Source of the DNA: Zygnema circumcarinatum
Lineage: Eukaryota; Streptophyta; Zygnematophyceae; Zygnematales; Zygnemataceae
Length of the DNA stretch: 64,000 nucleotides
NCBI GenBank assembly: GCA_037447605.1
Contig: CM074806.1
Coordinates: 2,461,400 to 2,525,399, forward strand
Reading direction: 5' to 3'
Shown: in pieces, positions 59,394 through 64,000 of the stretch
Numbering within the stretch: the stretch's first letter is position 1
Layout: every line of letters begins with the position of its first letter
Notes under the pieces: model-generated
Seen by the model: the letters and a program-made list of their open reading frames with translations, nothing else
Database searches by the model: none
Told to the model about the DNA's origin: nothing
Position numbers and translations under genes: made by a program

Positions 59394-62300
59394 ATGGCTG
59401 TCCTTGGCGGGGCCGTGTGCCGCGTGGCGCGGCGCTGCGCCAGGAGCCTCTTGCAGGGTAGCTGTCCTGCGAAGGGTCGTGCTTTCGGAGCAGCGGCAAA
59501 CAGCGGGTACTCACCGTTCATGCAACGACCATGCCAATATTTCCAATAAATCGCGAATTTTTTTATTTTTCTCATTGCAATTCGAAGTCAAAAAATTCGC
59601 TGTGTGCGTCAGCGAAAACTTCGTGCCAAAGCGCAAATGCAAATGTCTTCTGAAAGATTGCCTTAGTATAAAACTGTAACAAATAACAATGCAGTTGTTA
59701 AGCAAAAGCAATGCAGCTGTTACGCATTCAACAACAATTTGATGTTCTTAATTTTCTATTCATTTTCTAATCATTTTTTTGCAATGATTAGAAAAAAATT
59801 GCACCACGTGTTTAAGTTCTGTGATTTTGTATTTCTTTTGTTTTTGCGGTCGGGAAGCTTCGACGGCCCATCGTTTGACGTGATTAGTCCGACCGATGGA
59901 AAGAAGGTGGGAGAAGTTTTGGCGGATTCAAGGGACGTTGTGAGTCTTACTCCAACCATTATTCACGATGATTACATTTCAGCTCTTGTTCGCATCTTCA
60001 AGCCTTACGCAGCAATTGTATTTTAGTTAATGCTGGAGGCACTTCACTCATAATAGCGATAGTTTCTTGTGCCTGACTCCTCTTGCAGGTGTCGGAGAAG
60101 TTTGAAATGGCTGCAGCAGGTCAAAAAAAGTGGCAAAAGACTTCAATTGATCAGAGAAAGGTGCTTCTTGAAACATTGAACCCGAACCCTTCAACTGGAG
60201 TTGCTGAAGTAGATCTTAATCGAGAACTTGAGAGTAAATTTCAACCTTCATTTGTATCTCAAAACTGTTATGGACGACGAGGGTAGAGAGAGCAAATGCA
60301 GCGTCCGGCTCCAGTGCACCTTTAAGAAGAGGCTGAGTATGAAAATGGATTTTTGCGGAACGCTCAGATTACGAGTAATGTTGAAATAAGGGAATGTGGA
60401 TGAGCACCGTCTGGCGCTGATTAGAGTTTTGCTTGCTTAGTTGCTTGCTTAGTTTTGCTTTAGTTCATCACAAAGGGATTACATGCCAAAGTGAATGCTG
60501 CTCATATATGCGTGTCTTTGTTGGATTCTTTCCTCCCGCTCTTCTGTATTCTCCTCTATCAATTTCGCCCGTGAGCAAGCTAGGGCTATTTCCAAGGGGG
60601 AGCACCACTTCTAAATTTGGACTGGTTTTTTGCAGGCAGTGATGCTTAGATTCACGGAGCTTCTTATGAAGGAAACAGTACGTCAATTTATCCTCTTGCC
60701 ATAGTTTGTAGTTCATCCTCCTCAAATGTGTTTCTTGCACAAAATTGGCAATGGATGCGATGTCATCGAAATAGAAGGATAATCAGCGCTATTTTGTGTC
60801 GTATGGCGATTTGTGTTCAGGAAAAGCTGGCAAATATCATGACATCAGAAATGGGCAAACCTATAACACAGGCCAAAAACGAAATTCGAGCGACGGGGCT
60901 TCGGATAAAATATTTTGCTGATAATGCACAAAAGGTATTTGCTTTGCAGCCATGGCAGCGACAAAATGGAGTGGTTATTATAGGCATGACCAACATGCCA
61001 CTGCTTGCTCTCATTGATACTGAATCCGTGTGCAGGTGTTGGAGTCCCAAACAGTCCTGAAGACACCGAAAATCACTGAGCAAGTCATATACGAACCACT
61101 CGGAGTGGTAGGCGTATTGCACATATCCACTATTGCAAGGCTCTTGACAGGGTGCTTTTCAACTTCTGATGGTTTGATTCTCTCTTTGGATTTGATGCAC
61201 TCGAACAGATAGCGAACATTTCTGCGTGGAACTACCCGTATTTTGTGTCCGCAAATGTTTTTGGGGCTGCTCTGATGACGGGAAATTCCGTCCTCTTTAA
61301 GCCCAGCGAGCATTCGTCACTTTCGGGCTTAGCCATGACCGAACTTCTCCACAAGGTAATCTCAAACACGCTTTCGGAGTTGTTCATTGTTTTTGTGTAT
61401 GTGTGTGTGAGAGAGTAAGAGAACATTGCGTTAACCTTTGTCGTATTACAAGCACTTGCAAAATATCTTCTCATTCTTTGCTATTCGGTAACTGTTCCCA
61501 CTAGGCAGGGGTTCCACCAGATGTGTTTGTGACCACAACGGGCGGAGGCGCCACAGGGGAAGCTGTCGCATCACTTCCGAAAATTGGGGGACTCTTCTTT
61601 ACGGGGTCCAATCGCACAGGTCATCGGATTGCAGTGGCGGCTGCGTCCAAGTTGGTCAAGGTAAATCGCATTCCCTCCTTCTCTATACTGTACGTCCTCA
61701 TCTTTAAACGGCCTGCAGGGATAACCACAGCCTGCAATATGGCTAAAGCTTGTCGAGTGAAATCCACATCCTAAAACCTTCCGTACGGTCACGCAATACT
61801 TGATGTTATATGGTCTGTTCATTTGAATTACAGGTACAGTTGGAACTGGGAGGAAAAGACCCAATCTATGTGCGTCGAGATGTTCCGAATGTGGAAAGCG
61901 CAGCAGCTGCCTTAGCTGATGGTGCCTTCTATAACTGTGGCCAGGTGAGGGTGCTCGTGTGTGCTCACGCTAAACTGGTATATGACCGCGTACGCAGCCT
62001 CAGATGGAAAATATTTGAAACTGTTTTCAGGCGAGTGTTGTTGGGCCAAATTTTGGGCGTTATTGAGGGTGCCATGTCCTTGTTTGGTTTTCTTCTCATA
62101 GGTTGTTAGATGCAGGTGTTTGCTCGGCGTTTCTCCCAAATGAAATGAGCTTACATTTAAGCATGGAATGGTGCAGAGCTGCTGTTCTGTGGAACGGATT
62201 TATGTGGATAATGAGATTTTGGCTCCCTTTCTGGAGCATTACACGAATGCTGTACGCTCTTTCAAGGTAAAGCATTATGCAGGCTGCTCTGTTTCTGATG

Positions 62301-63630
62301 ATTCAGTATCCTCAATTGACCAAATGGTTCAAGTTGTAAGGCTTGTATCTTGTTCTGGTGATCCTGCAGGTGGGAGATCCAATGAATGACGAGACGTACA
62401 TTGGCCCATTAGCTCGAAAAGCGCAGCTTTTCGTTCTGCATTCTCAGGTTAGCCTATTTTGTGGCTCGATTTGTGAAACGCCTGGTGTGCTCCCTTTCTT
62501 ATTCCTTGTGGTCTTGCTGTGAGTCCGCCTTTAATGTGGTTCCTTGATTGACTTGGACGATACATTGACATCACTTTCGTTGCGGTCAAGCAAGCTCCTT
62601 TTGACGGTTGGGTTTTGTTCCTTTTCTTGCCGAGAGACAGGTGGAAGATGCATTGGACAAGGGAGCACAACTGGCAGTTGGCGGGCCCACAGAAGGGGCA
62701 ACTTTTACAGCTGCTGGGAACTTCTTTTCACCCACGGTGAGTGATTAGCGGTTCTAAGAATCGCAATTCTAGCATGTTGATGTCTTCCATTGTTTCCAGT
62801 AGCTTTCTTTCAGTGGATTAAGTGGGGCGTATTCGAACTGGACTTGCTTGACTGTGCGCAGGTATTGACTCGTGTTGACCACAGTATGGCAGTAATGCGA
62901 GAGGAATCATTTGGGCCCATCATCGGAATCCAGGTGAGTTACACCAAATGTTGAAATTGTCTATTTTCAATCCCTCCTCCCAAATCAGCCCTTTCCAGCA
63001 TAAATCGAAATGCAAGTTGATGATGGTAACAGGGAGTTCAAGGGGATGAGGAGGCTGTGGCTCTCATGGGAGACACGACATATGGTCTCACAGCCGGTGT
63101 GTACTGTAAACATAGGGAGGATGCAGAGGCGATCCTGGGAGGTATGGACAAACTCGAAGAGTCCCTTTGGTTATTGCCTGACTTCCTAAGGACACTCGAT
63201 GTTGAGAATGTGAAGGTCTGAGAGCTCAATTGTTGTTAAATTGTGGGGGCGGCGCTAATGAAGATGTAAGGCATAGGACTGCGGTGAAATTGAGAGGACT
63301 TGATTTGTTCTGAGTGACTCAATCACTGACGATGGCGGTAGCGGTAAGAGGGGGAATAGAGCTCGACGTGGGCACAGCGTATTGGAACTGCTGCGACCGC
63401 TCAGTGCCACGATTGCCATGGTGCGTTTTATTCCCCTTTCCCAATTCCGTTTCTAAGGCTTAGAACCCCTTGCAAGTTTGTAGATGAGATGTCTCTTGTG
63501 AACGAGTCGGTACGGATGGAGTTGGCGACGCAGGTCTGGGAGGAGAGGATCGGGGCTTGGAGCCACTCTCTCAATGGAGGGCTTGAGAGCGTGCGTTCAG
63601 CCTAAGGCGCTGCATCTGCAGTCCCCATGA
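59394..63630 (+). CDS. aldehyde dehydrogenase, mitochondrial-type leader, 16 exons
   Basis: Oxidises an aldehyde to an acid with NAD(P)+; the substrate is not known. Exons: 59394-59506, 59858-59939, 60089-60160, 60636-60677, 60821-60934, 61036-61107, 61209-61355, 61505-61660, 61834-61944, 62177-62266, 62370-62447, 62641-62736, 62862-62933, 63033-63141, 63360-63420, 63534-63630. Total 1512 nt, 503 residues, phases consistent. Residues 1-35 (MAVLGGAVCRVARRCARSLL) are Arg/Ala-rich without acids, as in mitochondrial presequences. Catalytic parts: Asn173 in SAWNYPYF, cofactor segment LFKPSEHSS, FTGSNRTG, general base Glu270 in LELGGKD, nucleophile Cys305 in GQSCCSVERIYV, EESFGPIIG, and a C-terminus YWNCCDR, PWSGRRGSGLGATLS, QPKALHL. 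The GQSCCSVER loop differs from plant betaine, methylmalonate and succinic-semialdehyde dehydrogenases and recalls a bacterial/algal ALDH group. Confidence 0.88.
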
Positions 63631-64000
63631 AGGCCCAGAGGGAAGGAGGAGCGCCCTGGTGGGGTCCTGCAGGTGATAGTTTCGTGTCTGATGAAGCTTT
63701 CACGAAAGAGAAGACGAAAATGTTCTGCCTCCCAACATTACTTTTTGAAGCTGAACCCCCGTCCCCTTCCAGCTTCAGAACAAAATCGTGTCGCAGGGCC
63801 GCCAAGTAGTGGGTTTTGGGGCCAAGGACCTCGGAAGTATTTCAAGTTTGGCATAACATATTTCACTTGCAGAGTCACTTTGTTGGAATGATGACCGACA
63901 TGATGGGAAAGTGTTTGACCCTGCCTCACTCGCTGAAAATCAGCCACACCTTTCAAACAGCCCTAAGCTCGCCCTTCTCCAGAGCTCCCATTTCATTTGA
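63631..64000. other. 3' flank of the aldehyde dehydrogenase gene
   Basis: Only the 3' UTR and downstream spacer are expected here. I see no further gene before the window edge. Confidence 0.5.

Noticed and set aside
57928..59575. Frames of 190-270 codons on both strands near the aldehyde dehydrogenase start
   Set aside because: These reflect GC-rich simple repeats (CAG, GCTC, GGCC); only the frame from 59394 joins the dehydrogenase exons.
1..64000. CRISPR array, operon or prokaryotic mobile island
   Set aside because: No short regularly spaced direct repeats with unique spacers; genes have spliceosomal introns and plant-type families, so the window is eukaryotic nuclear DNA.

Overview
This is a nuclear window from a eukaryote of the green lineage. 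Its genes are cut by GT-AG introns of about 60-1000 bp, there is no operon structure, and two genes are plant-type and plastid-directed: a class IV starch synthase with a long coiled-coil N-terminus and a DUF3007 membrane protein with a transit-like leader. A degenerate TTTAGGG/TCTAGGG tract, PIF/Harbinger DNA and tRNA-like SINE copies fit the same picture. I cannot name the species; a streptophyte alga or early-diverging land plant fits better than a flowering plant, but that is inference.

Layout. 1-7.1 kb: a poorly resolved purine-rich region, then a plus-strand MYND zinc-finger gene. 8.3-9.5 kb: a three-exon coiled-coil gene on the minus strand, divergent from 9.9-12.5 kb, a ribosomal protein uL13 (RPL13A) locus whose reading frame is broken in two exons. 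12.5-21.8 kb is accessory: a foldback element, a truncated PIF/Harbinger transposon in nested inverted repeats, purine-rich satellite, two SINE-like copies, a frameshifted protein kinase relic and the telomere-like tract. 21.9-34.5 kb (minus): a complete 16-exon Rabconnectin-3/DMXL/Rav1 gene, modelled at 3022 residues. 35.8-45.7 kb (minus): a 16-exon starch synthase 4 gene, 1262 residues. 47.1-48.9 kb (plus): DUF3007. 49.5-51 kb (minus): a GNAT acetyltransferase. 52.5-52.9 kb (plus): a one-exon DUF1764 gene. 54.6-57.3 kb (minus): an ankyrin plus double-BTB gene (ABTB1-like, 667 residues). 59.4-63.6 kb (plus): a 16-exon aldehyde dehydrogenase with a mitochondrial-type leader, 503 residues.

The genes are not one pathway. 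Starch synthase 4 and DUF3007 are plastid proteins sharing a 1.4 kb divergent intergenic region that carries an array of ACGTGGC-containing units of about 60 bp. Rabconnectin-3 belongs to V-ATPase assembly, ABTB1-like to ubiquitin-ligase adaptors, and the aldehyde dehydrogenase to mitochondrial metabolism. Exon models were built by hand from splice signals and family knowledge. For Rabconnectin-3, starch synthase, ABTB1-like, aldehyde dehydrogenase, DUF3007 and the coiled-coil gene, exon lengths sum to whole codons with matching phases, which is strong internal support. I found no convincing new multi-gene system. The best leads are the broken uL13 locus, a perfect 38-bp palindrome in a starch synthase intron, the truncated Harbinger element with tail-to-tail ORFs, and the array between the two plastid genes.
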